Assembly (NCBI GenBank): GCA_001464155.1
Contig: LNEN01000219.1
Coordinates: 1 to 53,879 of the forward strand
Direction of reading: 5' to 3'
Source: Cytophagales bacterium Ga0077538
Lineage (GTDB): Bacteria > Bacteroidota > Bacteroidia > Cytophagales > Cyclobacteriaceae
Length of the DNA: 53,879 nt
The notes beneath the pieces were generated by a model. It did not search any database, was not told the DNA's origin, and saw only the letters and a list, made by a program, of their open reading frames with translations. Position numbers and translations under genes: made by a program. This document shows, one piece after another, positions 39,994 through 49,277 of the stretch (positions within the stretch are counted from its first letter, which is position 1; every line of letters begins with the position of its first letter).

Positions 39994-40013
39994 TGTTTAT
40001 AAGCAGAACCACC

Positions 40014-40364
40014 ATGAATTGGTACATCGCTAAAATCGTATTCAGAATAAGCACTGAAGGGCGCGCGCACAAAGACCAATTTGACGAGCACTTGCGCTTG
40101 ATCGCTGCCGATTCTCAGGAAGAGGCCGTGTTGAAGGCGCGGGTGCTTGGCTTACAGGAAGAAGATTACTTCTTGAATGATAAGCAGCAGGCTGTAAAAT
40201 GGGAGTTTGTCAATGTATCCGATATTCAGGCGCTGCAAGAATTGAAAGATGGCATTGAGCTTTATTCGCAAATTCACGAACGAGAGCAAGGTGCGGAGTA
40301 TGTTCATTATGTACATTTACGAGCGGCATCTCTTCATAGTAAGCGCATGTCTGTAGAAGCATGA
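40014..40364 (+). CDS. DUF4288-like protein
   Basis: MNWYIAKIVFRIS...HKDQFDEHLRLIAADSQEEAVLKARVLG. Confidence 0.6.
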   Translation: MNWYIAKIVFRISTEGRAHKDQFDEHLRLIAADSQEEAVLKARVLGLQEEDYFLNDKQQAVKWEFVNVSDIQALQELKDGIELYSQIHEREQGAEYVHYVHLRAASLHSKRMSVEA

Positions 40365-41395
40365 CAACATCCCTCTCTGGCAAAACGAAAATACTTCTCA
40401 TCTACCTGGCTTGGTGGCTCGTGTGGATCTTGGATCAGGCCTTGGTTCTTTCACAAACAGGCTTTGACTGGGAAACAGCGTTAACGGATGCAATGATCAC
40501 ACAAGTGATTGTAGCGGTTGCCGGATACGTAATCAACACCTCTATGCACTCCTATCAACCCAGCACAAGAAATTCTATTTATGTAGTGATCTGGAGCATA
40601 GCTTTGGCTGCTTTGTGTGTGGAGTTTCAACGAAGGGTGCTAATGCAGGTAATGAGTGATAATGCTACATACCTGAGCTTTCTGGAGAGCACGTTAATTG
40701 TGCGGGGCGCCTTTGCCTGGTTAATGATAACGTTGGTAGCAGTGCTCACTTGGTTTTGGGTGTATATAAACGACAAGCAAGACAGTGAAAAAAGAAAACA
40801 AGATGGGGAACGCCTGGCGCGGGAGGCCGAACTTTCCAACCTGCGCTTACAACTTCAACCCCATTTTTTATTCAACAGTCTTAATTCGATAAGTGCTTTA
40901 GTAGGTACAGAACCAGACAGAGCTCGTACCATGATTCACCAACTCTCCGATTTTTTGCGAGGGACTGTACGCAAGGAAACAACACTCGTGCCATTGGAAG
41001 AAGAGTTGGAGCATCTTCAACTTTATCTGGAAATTGAAAAAGTACGGTTTGGTCATCGTTTGCAAACCACCATAGAAAGCAGTGATGAGATTATGAAACA
41101 GAAAGTGCCTTCCCTTTTGCTTCAGCCCGTTGTTGAAAATGCTATCAAGTTTGGGTTGTATGATACGGTGGGTGAGGTGACAATTTCAATACGTGCAAAG
41201 CAAGAGGGAGATGCATTGATACTAGAAGTAAGAAATCCATTTGATCCTCAAACAGCACAACCCAGAAAGGGAACCGGTTTCGGTTTAAGCTCTGTTCAGC
41301 GAAGATTGTATTTACTTTACGCCCAAAATAATTTGGTGCAGACTCAACAACTAGATAACACATTTATAACCACTCTTAGAATTCCCCAGGTATGA
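40361..41395 (+). CDS. LytS-type sensor histidine kinase
   Basis: TM helices; LRLQLQPHFLFNSLNSISAL; LLLQPVVENAIKFG. Confidence 0.95.
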   Translation: MTTSLSGKTKILLIYLAWWLVWILDQALVLSQTGFDWETALTDAMITQVIVAVAGYVINTSMHSYQPSTRNSIYVVIWSIALAALCVEFQRRVLMQVMSDNATYLSFLESTLIVRGAFAWLMITLVAVLTWFWVYINDKQDSEKRKQDGERLAREAELSNLRLQLQPHFLFNSLNSISALVGTEPDRARTMIHQLSDFLRGTVRKETTLVPLEEELEHLQLYLEIEKVRFGHRLQTTIESSDEIMKQKVPSLLLQPVVENAIKFGLYDTVGEVTISIRAKQEGDALILEVRNPFDPQTAQPRKGTGFGLSSVQRRLYLLYAQNNLVQTQQLDNTFITTLRIPQV

Positions 41396-42132
41396 TCAAA
41401 GCCCTGATTATTGATGATGAGCCCTTGGCCCGGAGCCTTGTAAAAGAATATTTAAAATCTTTTCAGGAAATACAAATCATGCAGGAGTGTGGTGATGGAT
41501 TTGAAGGTGTAAAAGCCATCGCGCAGCATCAACCGGATTTAATCTTTTTGGATATTCAAATGCCTAAGATTAATGGTTTCGAAATGCTAGAGCTGATTGA
41601 AAATCCTCCGGCAGTGATTTTTACAACGGCCTTCGATGAATTTGCGATGAAGGCTTTTGAAGCACATGCAGTGGATTATTTGTTAAAACCCTTTAGCAAA
41701 GAGCGTTTCGAAAAAGCTCTACAAAAATGGTTGGCATTGCGCACATCGCAGAAAATCAATCCTGCACAGGATTTTCTAGATAAAAGAACAAGTCAACCAG
41801 AAGAACATACACGCGTGGTGGTGAAGAAAGGAACCAACATTGTGATCATTCCTGTAAACCAAATTCACTACTTGGAAGCCTACGATGATTACGTGAAAAT
41901 TCATACCAAAGAAGGAATGCATTTGAAGAAAAAGACGATGAGCTACTTTGAATCAGTGTTGGATGCTTCACAATTTGTACGCGTTCATCGCTCGTACATG
42001 ATTAATCTTCAGGAATTAACACGCATTGAGCCGTTGGAGAAAGATAACCACATTGCCTTAATGAAAAGTGGCGTACAAATCCCACTCAGCCAAAGTGGTT
42101 TTTCGAAATTGAAGACTGTGTTGGGGATTTAG
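41392..42132 (+). CDS. LytTR-family response regulator
   Basis: Receiver ALIIDDEPLARSLV...LIFLDIQMPKINGFEM; LytTR ...VNQIHYLEAYDDYVKIHT. Confidence 0.96.
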   Translation: MIKALIIDDEPLARSLVKEYLKSFQEIQIMQECGDGFEGVKAIAQHQPDLIFLDIQMPKINGFEMLELIENPPAVIFTTAFDEFAMKAFEAHAVDYLLKPFSKERFEKALQKWLALRTSQKINPAQDFLDKRTSQPEEHTRVVVKKGTNIVIIPVNQIHYLEAYDDYVKIHTKEGMHLKKKTMSYFESVLDASQFVRVHRSYMINLQELTRIEPLEKDNHIALMKSGVQIPLSQSGFSKLKTVLGI

Positions 42133-42149
42133 AGAAATTTGAGAATGCT

Positions 42150-42551
42150 ATGATCAAACGAATAATTTCTGAACGCAACGCTGGCTTGGCGATGCTTGTA
42201 TTATTTTCTCTTATACTTGTCTTTCATCTCCTGGTGTTGTCAGGGATCGTTCCTTACGATATTTCCTGGGGAGGCAGACTGAAGAATAGGGAGGAAATGC
42301 TCGTATTCGAGTCTGTTTCTATTTTGCTAAACACTTTTATGATGATTGTGGTAGCGATCAGAAGTAAAATCTTGAGTATAGCCATAAATCGAAAGGTGAT
42401 TACAGGAATACTATGGGGAATGACAGTACTTTTTGCGGTAAACACCGTTGGCAATCTCTTTGCAGTCAATAGTTGGGAAACAATTATATTCACCCCTATT
42501 ACTCTGGTTCTTTCATTGTTCAGCTTACGGTTGACGTTCGCAAACAACTAA
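42150..42551 (+). CDS. Hypothetical membrane protein
   Basis: Four hydrophobic segments, same strand as the two-component pair. Confidence 0.55.
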   Translation: MIKRIISERNAGLAMLVLFSLILVFHLLVLSGIVPYDISWGGRLKNREEMLVFESVSILLNTFMMIVVAIRSKILSIAINRKVITGILWGMTVLFAVNTVGNLFAVNSWETIIFTPITLVLSLFSLRLTFANN

Positions 42552-42579
42552 TTTTAACCTCATAGAGATTGCCTGGGCT

Positions 42580-43098
42580 TCAATATGCCTTTTTATAAGG
42601 CTTATCAATGTTCGAACGCAATCTTAGCAAAACATCTGAATTCATTGAAACCGGACTTTTTACCAGCGAGTCAATATATAAATCTAACTTGTCCTGCTCC
42701 CCCTTTAGGAATGCTATAGTACCATGAACATAGTAGTTCCACGACCTGTTTAACTCATCCTGCGTGCCATCGAGCGGTCGCAGTGTTTTTATCATTTCAT
42801 GTATCGCTTTCTCATATTCATTGTTTGTGGCATACAACTGACCCAGGTGCCAAGTCAAGATTTCGTCCTTTGTCTTATTGATTGCCATATAATTAGTCAG
42901 CAGGTCAATCATCAAGGGAATGTTTTCCTTGTATTGTCTCCAGCCTTTTTGAGTTTGATCAAAGTCATACAAACTCATGGCCATTAATGAATCACGCTTT
43001 GCCTTACTTATAGTTTGTGCAGAGGTGTCAAAAGCTAGCAACACAACCAACGCTATAGCAATCAAGGCAGGAGAAAATCTGAAAGCGTAACGTTTCAT
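42580..43098 (-). CDS. Hypothetical exported protein, TPR-like
   Basis: Signal peptide; helical repeats. Confidence 0.55.
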   Translation of the reverse strand: MKRYAFRFSPALIAIALVVLLAFDTSAQTISKAKRDSLMAMSLYDFDQTQKGWRQYKENIPLMIDLLTNYMAINKTKDEILTWHLGQLYATNNEYEKAIHEMIKTLRPLDGTQDELNRSWNYYVHGTIAFLKGEQDKLDLYIDSLVKSPVSMNSDVLLRLRSNIDKPYKKAY

Positions 43099-43103
43099 GA
43101 TAA

Positions 43104-43544
43104 CTAACAGGAAATTTTTCCTACTCTGTTAGCGTGACGTCCACCTTCGAAAGGCGTATTCAAGAAAGTCTCGGTAATTTTTTTCGCTACTTCTTCGGAA
43201 ACAAAGCGTGCCGGAATGCAGACAACATTCGCATTGTTGTGTTGGCGTGCCAGCGAAGCAATCTCATCTGTCCAGCAGAGGGCTGCGCGAATGCCTTGAT
43301 GTTTGTTAGCGGTAATGGCCACACCATTCGCACTGCCGCAAAGGAGTATGCCCAAATCAAATTCATTCTTCTCCACCGCATTCGCTACAGGATGAGCAAA
43401 ATCCGGATAATCAACAGAATCCAAACTATGTGTACCAAAGTCCTTTACCGTGTAACCTGCAGCCGCTAACCAGGTCTTTAATTTTTCTTTGTATTCAAAA
43501 CCGGCATGGTCGCTTCCGATGGCAATGGTTGATTTCATATTCAC
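43104..43544 (-). CDS. rpiB: Ribose-5-phosphate isomerase B
   Basis: IAIGSDHAGFEYKEKLK, LCGSANGVAITANKHQGIRAAL. Confidence 0.95.
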   Translation of the reverse strand: MNMKSTIAIGSDHAGFEYKEKLKTWLAAAGYTVKDFGTHSLDSVDYPDFAHPVANAVEKNEFDLGILLCGSANGVAITANKHQGIRAALCWTDEIASLARQHNNANVVCIPARFVSEEVAKKITETFLNTPFEGGRHANRVGKISC

Positions 43545-43557
43545 AACGTAAAATTTC

Positions 43558-44394
43558 TTAGGTAGTAGAATTTTTCAGCTCTTCTTCTTGCTCTTCGCGC
43601 AACTTTTGTTTGTATACCCTGGACGAGATGAAAATACTAAATTCAAAGAGTAGGTAGAGCGGAATAGCAATGATGGTTTGACTAAAAGGATCCGGAGGCG
43701 TTACAATAGCAGCAACAATGAGGATGATTACAATAGAATGCTTTCTATAGGTTCGCAAAAATTGAGGCGTGATCAATCCAATCTTTGTTAAGAAGTAAAT
43801 GATTACCGGCAATTGAAAAAGCGCTCCACTTCCAAACACTAAGGAGACTACCGTAGAAACATACGAAGTGATGTCAAATTCATTTTGAATTACATCACTG
43901 ATGGAATAGGTGCTTAAAAAATACACCGTCATGGGCGTAACAATAAAGTATCCAAAAGAGATGCCTAGCAAAAACAAGAAGGAGATAATCGTCACCGCAC
44001 CACGCGATTTTTTCTGTTCGCGGTTATGCAAACCTGGACGAATGAATTTCCAAACCTCCCACACTAGATAAGGGAAACCAAGAATGAGTCCGATCACAAA
44101 CGAAGCCGTGAGCTGCATCATGAACTGCCCTGTCATCATACGACTTTGAACCTTGAACGGTATTACATCTACACAAAGCGCATCGCCCAGGTTAAGAGAA
44201 TTACCAAGATCACACACCCAGCGAAACGTGATGAAATCTGCACTGGCAGGAGCAAAAACAATGTTAGTGAAAATCCATTTGGCAAAAACGAAGGCCACGA
44301 TCATAATCACAATAATCACCGTTAATGCGCGCATGATGTGCCAGCGCAATTCTTCGAGGTGATCTAAAAAGGACATTTCTTTTTCGGAAACCAT
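43558..44394 (-). CDS. tatC: Sec-independent protein translocase TatC
   Basis: MSFLDHLEELRWHIMRAL; six TM segments; FPYLVWEVWKFIRPGL. Confidence 0.96.
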   Translation of the reverse strand: MVSEKEMSFLDHLEELRWHIMRALTVIIVIMIVAFVFAKWIFTNIVFAPASADFITFRWVCDLGNSLNLGDALCVDVIPFKVQSRMMTGQFMMQLTASFVIGLILGFPYLVWEVWKFIRPGLHNREQKKSRGAVTIISFLFLLGISFGYFIVTPMTVYFLSTYSISDVIQNEFDITSYVSTVVSLVFGSGALFQLPVIIYFLTKIGLITPQFLRTYRKHSIVIILIVAAIVTPPDPFSQTIIAIPLYLLFEFSIFISSRVYKQKLREEQEEELKNSTT

Positions 44395-44406
44395 ATGCTA
44401 AAACAA

Positions 44407-44430
44407 GATGCCCCGAATGTTCGAGGCATC
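44407..44430 (-). terminator. Terminator after glyA
   Basis: GATGCCtCGAacatTCGgGGCATC + TTGTTTT on minus strand. Confidence 0.7.
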
Positions 44431-44487
44431 CCTAATTTATTTGAATTTATAAGCTTACCCTTCAATCAGTAAAGAAGGCGGGAACTA

Positions 44488-45756
44488 TTAATACAACGGA
44501 AATTTCGTCATCAAACGGTTTACTTTTTTCTTCACCGCTTTCAAGTGTTTGTCATCTGTTGGCTTCTGCAAAGCCTCATCAATCAGTTCAACTACTTTTA
44601 CTACATCTTTCTCCATCATGCCACGTGTTGTAATGGCCGGTGTGCCAATGCGCATACCAGAAGTAACCATTGGTGATTGTGTATCGAAAGGCACCATGTT
44701 TTTGTTGATGGTGATGTCTGCTTTAATAAGGGACTCCTCAGCAATTTTACCAGTCAGGTTTTTGGAACGAAGGTCAATCAACATTAAATGATTGTCGGTG
44801 CCACCAGAAATAATTTTGTATCCACGTTCTACAAAGGCATCGGCCATCGCATTGGCGTTTTTCTTCACTTGCATGATGTACTCAAAGTACTCATCAGAAA
44901 GGGCTTCCTGAAAGGCAATAGCCTTGGCTGCAATCACATGTTCTAACGGACCACCTTGAGTACCTGGGAATACACCAGAGTCAAGCACTGATCCTAGTTT
45001 TCTGATTTCACCTTTAGGGGTTTTTAGTCCGAATGGATTGTCGATGTTCTTACCCACCATAATCAATCCACCACGAGGACCGCGCAAGGTCTTATGCGTT
45101 GTGGTAGTCACAATGTGGCAATGCTCCATGGGGTCGTTCAGCAAACCACGGGCAATCAAACCAGCGGGGTGGGAAATATCAGCTAACAGAACAGCCCCAA
45201 CACTGTTGGCAGCTTCACGTAATTTTTTATAATCCCAATCGCGGCTATAGGCGGAAGCACCACAGATAATCATCTTTGGTTTTTCACGCTGTGCGATTTC
45301 AATAACCTTATTAAAATCGATCAGACCCGTGCTTTGCTCTACTCCGTAAAAAGAGGGCTGATATAATTTTCCTGAAAAGTTTACGGGTGATCCGTGGGTA
45401 AGGTGCCCACCGTGGGAAAGGTCGAAACCTAAAATTTTATCTCCTGGCTTTAAGCAAGCAAGCATCACCGCTGCGTTTGCCTGCGCGCCCGAATGAGGCT
45501 GCACATTGGCCCACTCTGCTCCAAAAAGTTCTTTGGCGCGATCAATGGCCAATTGCTCGATTTCATCTACTACCTCGCATCCACCATAATAGCGCTTGCC
45601 GGGAAGGCCTTCTGCGTATTTGTTGGTGAGAACAGAACCTTGTGCCTTCATCACCTGAGGAGAGGTGAAATTTTCAGAGGCAATCAGTTCGATGCCGTGT
45701 TGCTGGCGATCGTTTTCCTTTTGGATGAGGTCGAAGATGATTTTATCGCGTTTCAT
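44488..45756 (-). CDS. glyA: Serine hydroxymethyltransferase
   Basis: [46 protein letters not shown]. Confidence 0.97.
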   Translation of the reverse strand: MKRDKIIFDLIQKENDRQQHGIELIASENFTSPQVMKAQGSVLTNKYAEGLPGKRYYGGCEVVDEIEQLAIDRAKELFGAEWANVQPHSGAQANAAVMLACLKPGDKILGFDLSHGGHLTHGSPVNFSGKLYQPSFYGVEQSTGLIDFNKVIEIAQREKPKMIICGASAYSRDWDYKKLREAANSVGAVLLADISHPAGLIARGLLNDPMEHCHIVTTTTHKTLRGPRGGLIMVGKNIDNPFGLKTPKGEIRKLGSVLDSGVFPGTQGGPLEHVIAAKAIAFQEALSDEYFEYIMQVKKNANAMADAFVERGYKIISGGTDNHLMLIDLRSKNLTGKIAEESLIKADITINKNMVPFDTQSPMVTSGMRIGTPAITTRGMMEKDVVKVVELIDEALQKPTDDKHLKAVKKKVNRLMTKFPLY

Positions 45757-45821
45757 AGCTGTATGGAAGGGCTGGATTTAGTGCGCCCAAAAATACAGTA
45801 GAACAGGGAGATGGCATAATT

Positions 45822-45892
45822 TAGCTACGAGCTTTTAGCCTTGAGCTACGAGTTTTTCACTTAAGTAACTCGCAGCTCATGGCTCGTAGCTA
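45822..45892. repeat. 71-bp nested palindromic intergenic element
   Basis: Outer TAGCTACGAGC/GCTCGTAGCTA perfect 11-bp arms; inner GAGCTACGAGTT/AACTCGCAGCTC. Confidence 0.75.
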
Positions 45893-46432
45893 CTAATTGT
45901 CGTCCTCAGTCTTAGCCAACTCCTCATCAATGATCTTCTCAATCACCGCCCGTTGCCGCTCATCAATTTTCTGATCCACCCTGGCCTGTTTCTTCATGAA
46001 ACGAAGCATGGCATTCTTCTTAATTTCGTAGGCGATGAAAACCGTATACTCGTTCTTCTTTTTATCGTAATACTTCTTTTCATCCATCTTCCGAAGGTCA
46101 GCCATATCTGTATTCATGACTTGCCGAACCAAACTTTGAAACTTATCGGCCACATCAGCCGCATTTTCGTTTTCGGTCTGACCGAGGTATTGATCAGCTA
46201 CTTGTTTCATAGTGGTATTTACCTGCCCAGCCAACTGCGCTTTTGCATCAATATCAGCTTTGCCACGGGCAATATTGTCTGCAGAACTCTGTCCTTTACC
46301 AGAAGCGCGCCAAAAACGATTGTTAGATTCATACGCAGAACCTGTAAAAGGCTCTTTTACTTTTTTTCCAAAAATGGAGGCACATCCAGTTGCAAGGAAG
46401 GCCGCAAAAAGAAGGATTACGATTGATTTCAT
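45893..46432 (-). CDS. LPP20-like lipoprotein
   Basis: Lipobox LATGCAS; RASGKGQSSADNIARGKADIDAKAQLA. Confidence 0.65.
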   Translation of the reverse strand: MKSIVILLFAAFLATGCASIFGKKVKEPFTGSAYESNNRFWRASGKGQSSADNIARGKADIDAKAQLAGQVNTTMKQVADQYLGQTENENAADVADKFQSLVRQVMNTDMADLRKMDEKKYYDKKKNEYTVFIAYEIKKNAMLRFMKKQARVDQKIDERQRAVIEKIIDEELAKTEDDN

Positions 46433-46509
46433 AAAGGAAATTTAGTCAATACACTTTAAAAACCATGCCAGTTTGGTTGAGCAGTTATCCGTAAACTGAT
46501 AATGTGTAA

Positions 46510-47214
46510 CTAAATACGAATAATAACTTGCCAACGAAAGGCCCACATCCAGCGGATCGTATAATTTCCAATCCCGGCCTTTTCTAAAATTTCCAATAGC
46601 TCTTTTTTGCGAAATGCTCTGGCTACTGAGAGCGGAGCATCGTGTACAACCATAGGCGATTTGGAGAATAATTGGGTGAGCCATTTGATAGAGTAGTAGG
46701 CAAACCAATGCCGGTGGAGGTCATTGATGACAATGCCAACAGTCACTTGCTTTTTAAGCTGTTCAAAAAAGATCGCCAATTGTTCGGATGAGAAGTGATG
46801 AAAGAAAAGCGTGCTCACCACCACATCGAAATGTTGTTGCTTAAATTCTGGAGAGAAAATATTAATGCTTTGGTAGCGAATGTTGGGTTCTTGCGTATGA
46901 GTCTCTGCGTAGGTAATAATGTTTGGATTCGCATCAAAACCTGTTAATTGTAAGGAATACTTTTTCCGATCACCCCAATCCGCGATAAGCCGTAAAATAT
47001 CGCCACCACCACAACCCAGGTCTGCCACGGTAAAGGTTCTCTCCTTTCCTTCTCCATTCAGGAGTGTATCCAACCCATTCAGCGTAACATAATTTCCTCC
47101 CAACAAGGTGTTAATCGTTTCGAGTTCTTTCAGCGTTTGGCTGATGATGGGACCGGATGACTCCAAGTCATCCATGATTTCTTCTTCTGACGAGCGGTGC
47201 GATAAATCAACCAT
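46510..47214 (-). CDS. SAM-dependent methyltransferase
   Basis: TVADLGCGGGDILR motif I; overlaps PKS gene. Confidence 0.88.
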   Translation of the reverse strand: MVDLSHRSSEEEIMDDLESSGPIISQTLKELETINTLLGGNYVTLNGLDTLLNGEGKERTFTVADLGCGGGDILRLIADWGDRKKYSLQLTGFDANPNIITYAETHTQEPNIRYQSINIFSPEFKQQHFDVVVSTLFFHHFSSEQLAIFFEQLKKQVTVGIVINDLHRHWFAYYSIKWLTQLFSKSPMVVHDAPLSVARAFRKKELLEILEKAGIGNYTIRWMWAFRWQVIIRI

Positions 47215-48310
47215 GATAGTGATAGGTAAATACTATACTCTCTAACGTAAGTCCCGGACCAAAGGCGAAACTTAAAATGCTTTCTTTGTCATTTTTCTTT
47301 CCAAGCCGGTCAAAAATTTCTTTTAATACGAACAAAACTGTTGGACTCGACATATTTCCATAATTTTTAAGCACGTGATAGGCCCACTCATTTTGTGCTT
47401 TTTGCAAACCAAGCTCCTGCTCAATGGCCTCTAAAATTTTTCTTCCTCCGGGGTGAATCGCCATGTGCTGAATCTCCGCAAGAGAGAGGTTTAGTTTTTT
47501 CAACAATGTGGCCGTGAGCTCCTTTATGCCGCTGCGGATGACATCGGGTACGTAGCTGGAAAGTTTCATTTCGAAACCAACATCGCCAATACTCCAGGCC
47601 ATGTCTTTGTTACCTTGGCGAGCAAGCTCACTATAATAAGTTGAAATGTGAAGGCGATTAGTGGAATGACTCGTTGCTTCTACGATAACGGCAGCAGAGC
47701 CATCGGCAAACAGCGCATTGGCCAGTAAATTATCTTCGGTGTTCTCTTTTTGAAAGTGAAGACTACAGAGTTCTGTACAGACAATTAATACTTTTACGTG
47801 TTCTCCTGTTTTACAAAAAGCATCTGCAGCTTTTAAGGCATTAAAGGCAGCATAGCATCCCATAAAGTTTATATTGGTTCGTTGCACGCTCAAGGGTAGC
47901 TGTAAAGAGTCAACCAAATCAATATCCAACCCGGGGGCATACATGCCCGTGCACGAAACGGTGATAACGTGAGTAATGTCTTTAGCAAGTAATGCGCTTT
48001 GACGAAGCGCTTTAGTGGCAGCTTCAGTACTGAGCAAGGGTGCGTACAATTGAAAGGCTTCGTTTCTTTTTTTAGTAGAAGGAAAGGGAGATAACGTGGA
48101 GGTGTTAGAATAAAAGGTGAAATTTTCAGAACGACCATAATCCTCCAACATGGAGTAACGCGTTTCAATGCCGCTCATTCTAAAAATTGCAGCAAGTTTT
48201 CGCGCATCCTCAGCGCCTAACTGCATACTGCGCAGCATGAAGGTTGCAATGGCCTCCTGTGAAAGTTTGTGAGGAGGGTTTGCTGTGGCAATGGCTGTGA
48301 TGAAACTCAT
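47207..48310 (-). CDS. Type III polyketide synthase (chalcone/stilbene synthase family)
   Basis: Cys in INFMGCYAAFNAL, His in AIHPGGRKILEA, Asn in NYGNMSSPTVLFVL. Confidence 0.94.
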   Translation of the reverse strand: MSFITAIATANPPHKLSQEAIATFMLRSMQLGAEDARKLAAIFRMSGIETRYSMLEDYGRSENFTFYSNTSTLSPFPSTKKRNEAFQLYAPLLSTEAATKALRQSALLAKDITHVITVSCTGMYAPGLDIDLVDSLQLPLSVQRTNINFMGCYAAFNALKAADAFCKTGEHVKVLIVCTELCSLHFQKENTEDNLLANALFADGSAAVIVEATSHSTNRLHISTYYSELARQGNKDMAWSIGDVGFEMKLSSYVPDVIRSGIKELTATLLKKLNLSLAEIQHMAIHPGGRKILEAIEQELGLQKAQNEWAYHVLKNYGNMSSPTVLFVLKEIFDRLGKKNDKESILSFAFGPGLTLESIVFTYHYHG

Positions 48311-48355
48311 GGTGATGGTTTCTTTATAAGGTCAAATGTTCTAATTTAGTCGAAT

Positions 48356-49246
48356 ATGCTTTCAAAGTCTTCGTGGTTGCATTTGCGCATACCCTTTTCA
48401 TACTTCTTGCTTCCTGTTTTTTTATTCTCTCTGAGTGTATCTCCTAACATCAGCGAGCAGCCTTTGTTATGGACTTTCCTGATCATTCACTTTTTATTGT
48501 ATCCGGCCAGCAATGGATTTAACAGCTATTTTGATAAAGATGAGAAAAGCATCGGGGGTTTAAAGAACCCTCCTCCTGTAAATAAAGGACTGTACTACCT
48601 CTCTTTAACGTTTGATGTTGCGGCCATTGTTTTAGCTAGTTGGAAAATATCGATCCCTTTTGCCATGATGTTGGTCGTGTATAGTGCTGTTTCTCGCGCG
48701 TACAGTCATCCCTTGATCCGCCTAAAAAAGTATGCAATTACAAGTTGGTTAGTTGCGGGCTTGTTGCAGGGAGCGTTTACATTTATCATGTGTTATATGG
48801 GGGTAAATAAATATGAGTTTATACAAACGTTAAAACCCTCTATTCTTATCCCTGCATTTTTAACAAGCTTGATGCTTTGGGGCAATTACCCGATGACGCA
48901 AGTCTACCAACACGAAGAGGATGCCAAGCGGGGAGATCAAACCTTAAGTATCAAACTCGGAATTAGAGGAACATTTTGGTTTGTGCTGCTCATGTTTATG
49001 GTAGCCAGTGCAGGCTTTGTGAGCTACTTTTCAACTGTTTTTGGGCTTCACTACGCAACAACATTTTTGTTGGCGCTTGCTCCCGTGGTTTTGTTTTTCT
49101 TGTACTGGTTTTACAGTGTTTACAAAGACGAAAGCAAAGCAAATTATACTAATACAATGTGGCTTAACTTTATTTCGGCCACCTGCCTCAATGGATTTTT
49201 TATCTATCTCTTTTTAAATTCTTCTCACATTTTGGATGCGCTCTAG
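48356..49246 (+). CDS. UbiA-family prenyltransferase
   Basis: NGFNSYFDKDEKS and YQHEEDAKRGDQTLS Asp-rich motifs; multi-TM. Confidence 0.88.
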   Translation: MLSKSSWLHLRIPFSYFLLPVFLFSLSVSPNISEQPLLWTFLIIHFLLYPASNGFNSYFDKDEKSIGGLKNPPPVNKGLYYLSLTFDVAAIVLASWKISIPFAMMLVVYSAVSRAYSHPLIRLKKYAITSWLVAGLLQGAFTFIMCYMGVNKYEFIQTLKPSILIPAFLTSLMLWGNYPMTQVYQHEEDAKRGDQTLSIKLGIRGTFWFVLLMFMVASAGFVSYFSTVFGLHYATTFLLALAPVVLFFLYWFYSVYKDESKANYTNTMWLNFISATCLNGFFIYLFLNSSHILDAL

Positions 49247-49277
49247 CAAACGATCAGCCTCCTGAGAGGTGCATATT

